Shown here one piece after another: positions 25,878 through 32,561 of a DNA stretch of 32,982 bases (position 1 is the first letter of the stretch; each line of letters starts with the position of its first letter). The stretch covers positions 1 through 32,982 of the forward strand of contig JBIJDM010000004.1 of assembly GCA_044344145.1 (NCBI GenBank). Reading direction: 5' to 3'. The notes under the pieces were generated by a model, which did no database searches, was not told the origin of the DNA, and saw only the letters and a list, made by a program, of their open reading frames with translations. Made by a program: the position numbers and the translations under genes. This stretch comes from JBAXGE01 sp044344145. Its GTDB lineage: Bacteria; Planctomycetota; Phycisphaerae; WQYP01.

Positions 25878-27926
25878 ATGACCCCGTTAACGGTACCCAA
25901 CCCCAGCAATCATGACGCCCCGATTCGGGATGCGCGTCACCCTGCGCCCGCAGAAAAACCGCCCGCCCCAGCGCATCCGGTAGCGATTCTGCTCCGCGCC
26001 CTGCGCGGGCGCTGGATTCCGGTCCTGTTTATCGGGGCAATTCTGGCCATCGTTTTCGCTGGCGGCGCATTGTTCGCGGTCAAACCCACGTATCAGGCCA
26101 ACGGGATTATCCGCGTGGCGGTCTTGGGTTCGCGCATTTTGTATACCAACGAAGAAAACCAGCAACTCCCGCTCTTTGATGCGTTTATCAATGCCCAAGT
26201 GACCTATCTGAAGAGTCGCCCGGTCTTGGAACGTGCCGTGATGGACAAGGAATTGATTGCCTTGGGTCTGTCGGGTGATGATGCCGCCGTGGCGGAATTG
26301 GCTGCGGCGCTGACGGTGGCCCGAGAAAATAAATCAGAAATCATCACCCTGTCCTCCAAGTCGGGCAAGCCTAAATTGGCCGCAGCGATGGTGAATGCGG
26401 TTTTGGATGCCTACGAGACACTGTACGGCGAAAAGGCCGATCGCCGGGTGAGTATCCGCGAAGCCACCCTCTCCGCCCGGGTCCAGGAATTAAGCCAAAA
26501 ACTGCGTACCATTGCGGCACAGGACTTGGAAATCGGTCAGGAATATGGCGCCGATTCCATGGATAAAGCCCATTTGCTCAAGCTGACGCAGATGCAGGAT
26601 CTGGAAAAACGCGTCAGCGATATGAAAAACGAGATCACCCAAAAACAGGCCAACGGCGCCAACGTCATGGATTCCGGCAACGGGGAAATCGCCCGGCTGA
26701 CCGTGCTGGATCAGGCGATGTCGGACATGCTCTTTGAACGCGCCAAACGGGCCGCCAAACTCAGTTCGCTGGCCGAACATCTCAGCGACAAACACCCGGC
26801 GTATCAGGCCGCAGATGCGGAATTGAAGGTGATTGATCAGGCTATTGAGAACCGTCGCCAGCAAATCACCACGCTGGGGAAAACCGGCGTGATTTCCAAG
26901 ACCGGCGGCGACCCCAATGAAAAAGCCTCGGTTGAGGAGATGAAAATCACTCTCGCCGCGCTGGAAAAACAGTGCGAAGAAGTGCGAACCGAAGCCCGGG
27001 AATTGAATCGTCGGCGGGCACTGCTGGTGGCTTCGGCGGATGAATACAAACAATACAGTGCCCAGTTGGAAGAAGTCCGCAAGGGCTTGGAACAGGTCAA
27101 ACTGGAAGGCCGGACCAATTTGCCCGCACGTACTGAAGTGGCCGCCCGGGCCGCTGTGCCCATGGCGCCGACCGCCGATCGGAGCAAGGTGTTTGCGGCC
27201 GTGGGGGGCCTGCTGGGTTTTGTCCTGGCGATAGCCGGGGCCGTGGCGATCCAGTTAATCCATCCCCGGATTCGCTATTCCGACGAATTGGCCGACCTAC
27301 CCCGGATTCGCCCCTCGGGTCGAATCACGGACTTGGCTAAGCATGACTCCGAAGCGATGGATACCGTACGTCGACTGCGCAACCAGCTCCAACTCGCCCA
27401 GGGGCCACGGCTGGAAGGCCCCTTGGTTGTGGCGACCGTCAGCGTAGGGGATCAGGCGGTTCGGGCTGATCTGGCTATCGCAATTGCGGGTGTTTTCGCA
27501 GAAACGGGTCTTAGGACGGTTTTGGTGGATATGGATTTGGTCGCCCGACATATCACTTTGAAAAACAATCTCACCGGACAGGTTGGAATCACCGATCTGT
27601 TGCAAAATGCGAATACCTCAGCTTTCGTGCCCAGCGGAGAGCGGACGTACACCTTAATCCCGGCCGGGACCAACGAAATGGTCGAAGATCATGCCCTGTC
27701 GCGGCGCGATATTCAGACCACAATAGCGCAATTACGGGCCAAATTCGACGTTTTAGTGCTGGATGTGGGGCCTGTGGACGAACGTCTGGCCGCACCCTTG
27801 GTGCTGGAAATTGTGGACCAGGCGGTTCTGGCGGTGGGGGTGGGGCAGGGGACATATCAGGTGAAAAAAGGGGCGGCAATGATAAATGGACTGGTTCATG
27901 GTCGTGTGGCATCGGTATTGCTGTAA
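25878..27926 (+). CDS. Wzz/Wzc-like polysaccharide co-polymerase with degenerate kinase domain
   Basis: 682 residues. A proline-rich start is followed by a membrane helix (about 47-68) and a large periplasmic Wzz-type region with long coiled-coil helices (roughly 190-410). A second membrane helix (about 438-461) leads to a cytoplasmic domain with the layout of bacterial tyrosine kinases: VVATVSVGDQAVRADLA stands where Walker A should be, VLVDMDL (548-554) is Walker A', and VLVLDVGPV (625-633) is Walker B. The Walker A segment reads GDQAVRAD at 524-531 and lacks the essential Lys and Ser/Thr of GxGKS/T, and no tyrosine cluster follows; the protein ends at LL soon after. It probably still controls chain length or export but is unlikely to hydrolyse ATP or autophosphorylate normally. 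A receiver-domain gene follows 48 bp later. Confidence 0.85.
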   Translation: MTPLTVPNPSNHDAPIRDARHPAPAEKPPAPAHPVAILLRALRGRWIPVLFIGAILAIVFAGGALFAVKPTYQANGIIRVAVLGSRILYTNEENQQLPLFDAFINAQVTYLKSRPVLERAVMDKELIALGLSGDDAAVAELAAALTVARENKSEIITLSSKSGKPKLAAAMVNAVLDAYETLYGEKADRRVSIREATLSARVQELSQKLRTIAAQDLEIGQEYGADSMDKAHLLKLTQMQDLEKRVSDMKNEITQKQANGANVMDSGNGEIARLTVLDQAMSDMLFERAKRAAKLSSLAEHLSDKHPAYQAADAELKVIDQAIENRRQQITTLGKTGVISKTGGDPNEKASVEEMKITLAALEKQCEEVRTEARELNRRRALLVASADEYKQYSAQLEEVRKGLEQVKLEGRTNLPARTEVAARAAVPMAPTADRSKVFAAVGGLLGFVLAIAGAVAIQLIHPRIRYSDELADLPRIRPSGRITDLAKHDSEAMDTVRRLRNQLQLAQGPRLEGPLVVATVSVGDQAVRADLAIAIAGVFAETGLRTVLVDMDLVARHITLKNNLTGQVGITDLLQNANTSAFVPSGERTYTLIPAGTNEMVEDHALSRRDIQTTIAQLRAKFDVLVLDVGPVDERLAAPLVLEIVDQAVLAVGVGQGTYQVKKGAAMINGLVHGRVASVLL

Positions 27927-27959
27927 TAAAACATAGCAGATAATTCTGTACGGTTTTAT
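27926..27959 (+). other. AT-rich stem-loop between the Wzc-like and receiver genes
   Basis: ATAAAAC (27926-27932) pairs with GTTTTAT (27953-27959), with a CAGA/TCTG stem inside. It begins in the stop codon of the Wzc-like gene and ends before the GGAG ribosome site of the next gene. It may be an attenuator, RNA-processing site or weak bidirectional terminator; there is no long T-run. Confidence 0.35.
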
Positions 27960-27974
27960 TGCAGGAGTTGTGTC

Positions 27975-28469
27975 ATGGATCAGTCCTTCCCTTTACGTGT
28001 TCTGGTTTTGGACGACGACGTCGCGATGTGCGACCTGTTGCGGTTTAATATCGAGTCGCGTTTCCCCAGTGCATTGGTTGAATGCCGGAATAAGCCCGAT
28101 CCGACGGGTGACTTTGATGTCTACCTGCTGGATAACGACTTTGAAGGCAAACGCGAAATTGGCCGGTTGATCCAACAGATTCGCAGCCGTCGGCCACAGG
28201 CCTTGGTGGTTGCTTTCAGTGCCGTATTGGATGCCCCCACGCTCAAGACCCTGCTGAATCAGGGTTGCGATGCCGCCTGCGACAAGACGGTTCCCACGGA
28301 CCTGGTGACCGCCATGAATGTGATCGAACGCTTCCGCCAGACCCAGAGTCAGCGCGGCAAGCCCGGTTTTGTCCAGACCATCAACTCTTTGGCTGACTTG
28401 TTACGGCAATGGAATCGCCGTATGACCCTGAATCAAGAAGTGGCGGCACATTCCGTACTGGGTAGGTAA
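27975..28469 (+). CDS. Single-domain response regulator receiver-like protein
   Basis: 164 residues; GGAG 8 nt before ATG. The receiver fold is complete: acidic pair Asp13/Asp14 (VLDDD), phospho-acceptor Asp53 (YLLDND), Ser82 (AFSA) and Lys104 (CDKT). An extra helical tail of about 45 residues (120-164) has no recognised DNA-binding motif. It can therefore accept phosphate but presumably works by protein contacts, like CheY or Spo0F. Its position directly after the degenerate Wzc-like protein suggests control of polysaccharide assembly, and the orphan histidine kinase at 20707 is a candidate donor; both are inference. The next gene is unrelated (DUF721). Confidence 0.85.
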   Translation: MDQSFPLRVLVLDDDVAMCDLLRFNIESRFPSALVECRNKPDPTGDFDVYLLDNDFEGKREIGRLIQQIRSRRPQALVVAFSAVLDAPTLKTLLNQGCDAACDKTVPTDLVTAMNVIERFRQTQSQRGKPGFVQTINSLADLLRQWNRRMTLNQEVAAHSVLGR

Positions 28470-28561
28470 CGCCCACGGAATTGTGCTGCGAAGCGCCCAC
28501 CGGAGGGCTTGTAGACGGCTGCGGTTGACGGTAAGTTAGTGACGGCTTCATAGGAAGTTTT

Positions 28562-29098
28562 ATGACCGTCCGTAAACCCAGAACCGTCTACACACCAGCA
28601 CCCTCTGCGGTTCTTGCTCAGCCTCAGGCGAAAGCGGGACCGCAGGGGGTGTCTGTTTTGAAATTCCAACACCATCTCGAAATCAAACGCCAACAGCAAC
28701 AGCGCCGCGCGGGCAGTATCCGTGCGCTGGATGCCGTGTTACCCGCCTGGTTCCGGAAAAACGTGGTCAAGCCGGGCAAAGATTTGGAACTCATTCAGGA
28801 AGTTTGGCTGACCGTCATGCCGGAAAAGTTCCGGCTCTGTCGGCTGGTATCACTGCAAAAACGACAACTGTCGGTGGCGGTGGACTCTGCCTCCGCCAAA
28901 GCGGCCTTGGACCAGGCCCTGCGTAAAGATATGTTGGAGCTGCTGCGGGAAATGTGCCCCGGCCGGGTGCACACCGTGAAAGTGTCCGTCCTGCCCGCGG
29001 CCCCGCAACCCCGTGATGAATCCGAAGGCCGGGCACGCTTACGACAACAGAAAGTCCAGGAGGCCCGCCGGGCGGCGGGGGCGGAGGATCGTGACTAA
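28562..29098 (+). CDS. DUF721 domain protein (DciA-like)
   Basis: 178 residues; AGGAAG about 4 nt before ATG. A basic, glutamine-rich N-terminus precedes a DUF721 domain at about 54-144 (AWFRKNVV..., VWLTVMPEKFRLCRLV, LSVAVDSASAKAALDQAL, HTVKVSVLP). DUF721 includes DciA, the ancestral loader of the replicative helicase DnaB in bacteria lacking DnaC. The C-terminal 30 residues are charged. Function as a helicase loader is inferred from the family and not from context. It is preceded by about 90 bp with no clear promoter, and is convergent with the aminotransferase gene. Confidence 0.72.
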   Translation: MTVRKPRTVYTPAPSAVLAQPQAKAGPQGVSVLKFQHHLEIKRQQQQRRAGSIRALDAVLPAWFRKNVVKPGKDLELIQEVWLTVMPEKFRLCRLVSLQKRQLSVAVDSASAKAALDQALRKDMLELLREMCPGRVHTVKVSVLPAAPQPRDESEGRARLRQQKVQEARRAAGAEDRD

Positions 29099-29208
29099 AA
29101 AGTTCGCTTGGTAATCACCCATGGATTCGGTGCCATGCTCTGAAACTGCTGGATTATGAAATAGTTCCCGGAAAGTTTTCAGACCAGCAACTTCCCCAAT
29201 GCCAATAC

Positions 29209-30048
29209 TTACCGCGCCACGCGCCGGGCCAGGGCTTGATAGGCGGCGTGCAGGGCCTGCGTGCGCGGGCCGGGTCGACCGGTGCCGATTTTGGTTTTCC
29301 CCACCCGCACTACCGGGATGATCTCGCGGTTGGACGAGGTGATGAACATTTCGTCCGCACTGGCGACTTGGGCGGGGGTAATGGGGGCATATAGCGGGGT
29401 AAGATTGCACCGCTTCGCCAGACGCAGCACATCTCCGGCGGTGATACCGGCCAGAATCCCCTGCCGCGGGCTGATCAGCTTGCGACCGTAGATGGCAAAG
29501 ATGTTGAACGTGGAGCCTTCCAATAAAGCGCCGCGCGGGTCCACAAAAACCACCTCGTCATAACCCCGCCGGAGCGCGCGGATGGTGGCCACCACCCCGG
29601 CCAGATAACTGGTGGACTTGGCCAGTGGAATGACCCGCTGCAAATCGGTGGGCCAGAGCTTGATGCCGTGGGTGTATTGCCGCGGGGGAAAGATGGGCAG
29701 CGGCTCGATCATGATGATGCGACGGGGGAGATTGGTGGGGGTCAGGCAATGACTGCTCCCGCCGGTGATATAAATTTTGATCAGACTTTCGGGAAAGTTA
29801 TTTTCCGCCAACCCCCGGCGGATTTCGCGCTCCAGCAGTGCCATGCCGGGAGCCCGGCGTAATTCCAACAGCCGCAGCGTGCGCGCTAAGCGCTGCAAAT
29901 GGGGCTTAAGCCGCATGGGCTTGCTACCATAGGTCCGCAGCGCCTCGAACGCCCCATACCCCCGGGCAAACTGCAAGTCATGTACATCCACCACCGCCGC
30001 ATGGGCAGGGAGGGATTTACCGTCAATGATGTAGATCGGTTCAGCCAT
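29209..30048 (-). CDS. Class IV PLP-dependent aminotransferase (BCAT / D-amino acid / ADC lyase group)
   Basis: 279 residues. DLQFARGYGAFEALRTY is the typical start of this fold, the PLP lysine is Lys144 (PLAKSTSY), and LLEGSTFNIFAI (176-187) contains the Glu that contacts the pyridine nitrogen. The family comprises branched-chain aminotransferase, D-amino acid aminotransferase and 4-amino-4-deoxychorismate lyase. The size fits the last two, but the sequence alone does not settle which. The ribosome site is weak (GGGATG). One copy of a 33-bp repeat ending in TACAAT lies 24 bp upstream and may be its promoter. Confidence 0.87.
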   Translation of the reverse strand: MAEPIYIIDGKSLPAHAAVVDVHDLQFARGYGAFEALRTYGSKPMRLKPHLQRLARTLRLLELRRAPGMALLEREIRRGLAENNFPESLIKIYITGGSSHCLTPTNLPRRIIMIEPLPIFPPRQYTHGIKLWPTDLQRVIPLAKSTSYLAGVVATIRALRRGYDEVVFVDPRGALLEGSTFNIFAIYGRKLISPRQGILAGITAGDVLRLAKRCNLTPLYAPITPAQVASADEMFITSSNREIIPVVRVGKTKIGTGRPGPRTQALHAAYQALARRVAR

Positions 30049-30071
30049 AAATCATCCCAATAAGCGTGATT

Positions 30072-30105
30072 ATTGTAACGCAACGGCTGGATGGCCACTA
30101 CCTCT
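30072..30105 (-). repeat. 33-bp direct repeat, copy A, upstream of the aminotransferase
   Basis: Matches copy B at 31001-31034 at 31 of the first 33 positions. On the minus strand it ends in GCGTTACAAT, so it may carry the -10 box for the aminotransferase gene that starts 24 bp on. Confidence 0.85.
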
Positions 30106-30128
30106 AACTGTGAAAGTAGCGGAGGGAA

Positions 30129-30959
30129 TTATCGGGTGGTAGCGCTATTTTGTGCGATAGCCGTAATTGCATTGGTAATCCGCATGACGGCTGGTGTGGA
30201 TTCGTGGTACCTTTGGGGACAGTGGGTCAACCAAAAATCGGCGTATAACCGGGCGAAATCGTAACGCTGACGCTGCTGTAATACATGAGCCATGATAAAT
30301 GCCACTTTGCCCACATCATATTCTTCCCACCCAAGCAAGACTTTGGGAAGCAGTAGCGTTTTTTTGAATTCCTGGGAACGCCGGTCCTGTTCCGCCAGTT
30401 TCTGTTCTGCCTGTGCCACAGCCTTTGGATTTGTACTTGAGTTGATAATCGTTAGCAGTCCAAAAGCTTCTTTAATCGAATCTCTGGTATTGGGGCAATG
30501 CGCCAAACGTTCAAGTTCGTCTTGTAGATGCGCTGGCGGTAGCTTCTGGACCAACGTCAGTTCATCACGCCACAATGCGCCAAAATCCCGTAAGGCCTTA
30601 TCGCAGTGTTCGATAGTATCCTGCACAGGTCCCAGACCCACTTCGGATATGCGGGGTATCGGATACCAGTGATCACACCCATACTGCAATTTGCCTAGTC
30701 GGGTTTCAAAATGTGCTTGGTCAAAGATGGTCATATCTGCAGGTGATAATTCCAACCCATTACTTAGGGATGGTATACCTGAAAAATGTACCGCAAGCTC
30801 CATGGTATATTCGCTCAGGTTCTTGGAAACATTCAAACAAATACAGTGAATTTGATCGAGGTTGGTCTTGTACCATCCCTTCGCCATCTTGGGTAACCTG
30901 CTATAACCATGAGACTCCAGTATGGGGGCCATCTTGTTATTAAAAGTATTTGGATTCAT
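30129..30959 (-). CDS. DUF4304-like hypothetical protein
   Basis: 276 residues from ATG 30959, which has GGAG 6 nt upstream; GTG and ATG codons at 30977 and 30971 are possible but lack this site. The first 110 residues (NKMAPILESHGYSRLPKMAKGWYKTN, then ICLNVSKN and AVHFSG) resemble DUF4304, a small domain seen mainly in orphan and mobile contexts, function unknown. The C-terminal half is helical and has no recognised family. Base composition is visibly more AT-rich than the flanking genes, and the gene is bracketed by 33-bp direct repeats, both suggesting later acquisition. It lies between asd and the aminotransferase, all on the minus strand. Confidence 0.65.
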   Translation of the reverse strand: MNPNTFNNKMAPILESHGYSRLPKMAKGWYKTNLDQIHCICLNVSKNLSEYTMELAVHFSGIPSLSNGLELSPADMTIFDQAHFETRLGKLQYGCDHWYPIPRISEVGLGPVQDTIEHCDKALRDFGALWRDELTLVQKLPPAHLQDELERLAHCPNTRDSIKEAFGLLTIINSSTNPKAVAQAEQKLAEQDRRSQEFKKTLLLPKVLLGWEEYDVGKVAFIMAHVLQQRQRYDFARLYADFWLTHCPQRYHESTPAVMRITNAITAIAQNSATTR

Positions 30960-31000
30960 ATTTTGCTCCATGGCCACAACCGAGGCTGTTACGCCACATC

Positions 31001-31034
31001 ATTGTAACGCAACGACTGGATGGCCACTATCTCC
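31001..31034 (-). repeat. 33-bp direct repeat, copy B, upstream of the DUF4304-like gene
   Basis: Second copy, 929 bp from copy A, with two differences in 33 positions. It lies 41 bp upstream of the DUF4304-like start and just beyond the asd terminator, so it could be that gene's promoter as well as a scar of insertion. Confidence 0.85.
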
Positions 31035-31040
31035 AGCTCA

Positions 31041-31083
31041 ACCATATAAAAAAGCTCCCGGAGCCAAAGGGCGCCGGGAGCTT
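31041..31083 (-). terminator. Intrinsic terminator of asd
   Basis: A perfect 10-bp stem (31052-31061 with 31074-31083) continues, after one A-G mismatch, into GCC/GGC with an AAAG loop. On the minus strand it is followed by TTTTATAT. It begins 28 bp past the asd stop codon. Confidence 0.92.
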
Positions 31084-31110
31084 GGGTAATCCACTGCAAT
31101 CAAGTAACAC

Positions 31111-32115
31111 TTACAGCAGTTCCGCAATCTGCACCGCGTTCAGGGCGGCGCCCTTCAGCAACTGGTCGCCGGCGACGAACATCGCGATGCTCTTGCCGCT
31201 GGCGTCCGAACTGTCCTGACGGATGCGGCCCACGAGAATATCGCCCTGCCCGCTGGCGTCCTGCGGCATGGGGAAGTAATTCTTCACGGGGTCATCCACG
31301 ATTTTGATGCCCGGCGCGCCGGTGAGGAGTTTTTTCACTTCGGCGGGGGTGATGGGTCGGGTGCATTCAAAGTTCAGGGCTTCGCTATGCGCCCGGAGCA
31401 CCGGCACGCGCACGCAGGTGGCCGAGATCATGATGTTGTTGTCCGCGAAAATCTTGCGCGTTTCCTTGAGCATCTTGACCTCTTCCTCGTTGTAGAGCGA
31501 GTCGGGGTCAATTTTGCTGGTGTGGCTGAACAGATTGAACGCATAGGGATGCGGAATGATGTTGGGGGTGAAACTTTCGCCCTTCAGATACGCCTGCGTG
31601 GAAGCGCGGAGCTCTTCCATCGCCGCCGCGCCCGCACCACTGGCCGCCTGATACGTGGCGGCAATCAGCCGGCGGATCGGGTTCACCTTATGGATCGGCC
31701 ACAGGGGGGTGATGGCAATAATCGTGCTGCAATTCGGGTTGGCGATGATGCCTTTGTGCTGCTTGATGGCTTCCGGATTGATTTCCGGGATCACCAACGG
31801 CACCGTGGGGTCCATCCGGAACGCCGAGGAGTTATCCACGACCACCGCGCCCGCCTGGACCGCAATGGGGCCGAATTTCTTGGAAATCGAGCCACCCGCC
31901 GAGAACAAGGCGATATCAATACCCTTGAAGCTATCGGCGGTCAGTTCTTCCACCGTCAGGGTAGTGCCCCGAAACTTCATCGTCTTACCCTTGGAGCGGG
32001 CCGAAGCCAGCAACACGAGTTTCGACAGCTTGAAGTTCCGCTCTTCCAGACAGCGGAGGAACTCCACACCCACAGCGCCGGTGGCGCCAACGATAGCTAC
32101 GACGGGAAGCGACAT
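31111..32115 (-). CDS. asd: Aspartate-semialdehyde dehydrogenase
   Basis: 334 residues from ATG 32115, the normal size. The NADP-binding loop is VGATGAVG (9-16), the catalytic Cys is Cys129 (ANPNCSTI), DNSSAFRMD (94-102) binds phosphate, and the conserved CVRVPVLRAHSEA block precedes the C-terminal substrate His. The enzyme reduces aspartyl phosphate to aspartate semialdehyde, the branch point to lysine, diaminopimelate, threonine and methionine. An open extension to 32244 runs through the upstream terminator and is not used. GGAAG lies close before ATG. The intrinsic terminator at 32135-32167, only 20 nt upstream, implies regulated readthrough. A second terminator ends the gene. Confidence 0.96.
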   Translation of the reverse strand: MSLPVVAIVGATGAVGVEFLRCLEERNFKLSKLVLLASARSKGKTMKFRGTTLTVEELTADSFKGIDIALFSAGGSISKKFGPIAVQAGAVVVDNSSAFRMDPTVPLVIPEINPEAIKQHKGIIANPNCSTIIAITPLWPIHKVNPIRRLIAATYQAASGAGAAAMEELRASTQAYLKGESFTPNIIPHPYAFNLFSHTSKIDPDSLYNEEEVKMLKETRKIFADNNIMISATCVRVPVLRAHSEALNFECTRPITPAEVKKLLTGAPGIKIVDDPVKNYFPMPQDASGQGDILVGRIRQDSSDASGKSIAMFVAGDQLLKGAALNAVQIAELL

Positions 32116-32134
32116 AACTTCCAACTCACTTTGC

Positions 32135-32167
32135 AAAAAAAACAGCGGGCCGACACGCGCGGCCCGT
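32135..32167 (-). terminator. Terminator-like hairpin in the asd leader
   Basis: CGGGCCG/CGGCCCG stem (32146-32152 with 32160-32166), 7-nt loop, then on the minus strand CTG and eight T residues (32142 down to 32135). No minus-strand gene precedes it in the window, so it may be an attenuator for asd or the end of an unseen short transcript. Confidence 0.8.
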
Positions 32168-32179
32168 AATAATTCCGTC

Positions 32180-32188
32180 ATTCTAACA
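32180..32188 (-). promoter_or_regulatory. Extended -10 element upstream of asd
   Basis: On the minus strand the sequence reads TGTTAGAAT, a TGn-extended -10 box; no good -35 is seen. A start near 32173 would place the terminator hairpin at the very 5' end of the asd mRNA. Confidence 0.45.
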
Positions 32189-32304
32189 TGAATAGAGCCG
32201 GAGATAAAGGCAATATATGAAGCGCAGTTCACTGATTGCCTCACGTCATGCCGAATATTGTGGCTACATGCCCTGGCGAACCAAAATATAGCCTGCTTCG
32301 TATA

Positions 32305-32321
32305 TGCGAACAGGTGCGAAC
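32305..32321 (+). repeat. TGCGAAC direct repeat with 10-bp period
   Basis: TGCGAAC at 32305-32311 and 32315-32321, one helical turn apart, in the divergent asd/tetR spacer. It is operator-like and could bind a regulator, for example the TetR protein encoded next to it, though such operators are usually palindromic. Confidence 0.5.
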
Positions 32322-32347
32322 GTTTTCACAAAAGTCGCGATATTGTC

Positions 32348-32376
32348 TTGCTGGTTGACCCGTTTTTGACGAAAAT
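32348..32376 (+). promoter_or_regulatory. Candidate promoter of the tetR leader
   Basis: TTGCTG (32348-32353), 17 nt, GAAAAT (32371-32376). The predicted start near 32383 coincides with the beginning of the nested stem at 32381. Both boxes are imperfect. Confidence 0.3.
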
Positions 32377-32380
32377 AGGG

Positions 32381-32451
32381 TTGTAGGCAACGGGGTCTAT
32401 GGGCGCAAGATTAACCTTGTGCCGAAGGTATCCCCGATGAGCTTCCTACAA
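32381..32451 (+). promoter_or_regulatory. Nested three-part stem in the tetR leader (candidate structured RNA)
   Basis: Three stems nest in register: TTGTAGG/CCTACAA (32381-32387 with 32445-32451), CGGGG/CCCCG (32391-32395 with 32432-32436) and GGCGCAAG/CTTGTGCC (32402-32409 with 32416-32423). The inner stem has a G-U pair only if the plus strand is transcribed, which points to the tetR direction. Purine-rich internal loops (GAAGGTAT, ATGAGCTT) separate the stems. I do not recognise it as a known riboswitch. A further hairpin, AGTGATGCC with GGTATCAACT (32491-32499 and 32504-32513, one bulge), follows in the same leader. Confidence 0.55.
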
Positions 32452-32561
32452 TCAGCCTTTGCTACGGCGCTGTGTTGGCCGGACTTGGTGAGTGATGCCT
32501 TTGGGTATCAACTGATGTGAATCTTTGGCCGGCTTGGCCCGTAAGTACAGGAGCTAATTGC

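Noticed and set aside
32308..32321. A LexA/SOS box of the GAAC-N7-GAAC kind
   Set aside because: The spacing is six, not seven, and neither neighbouring gene is an SOS gene.
32116..32400. A lysine riboswitch or T-box ahead of asd
   Set aside because: I could not find the lysine-riboswitch junction motifs or the T-box AGGGTGGNACC core on the minus strand.
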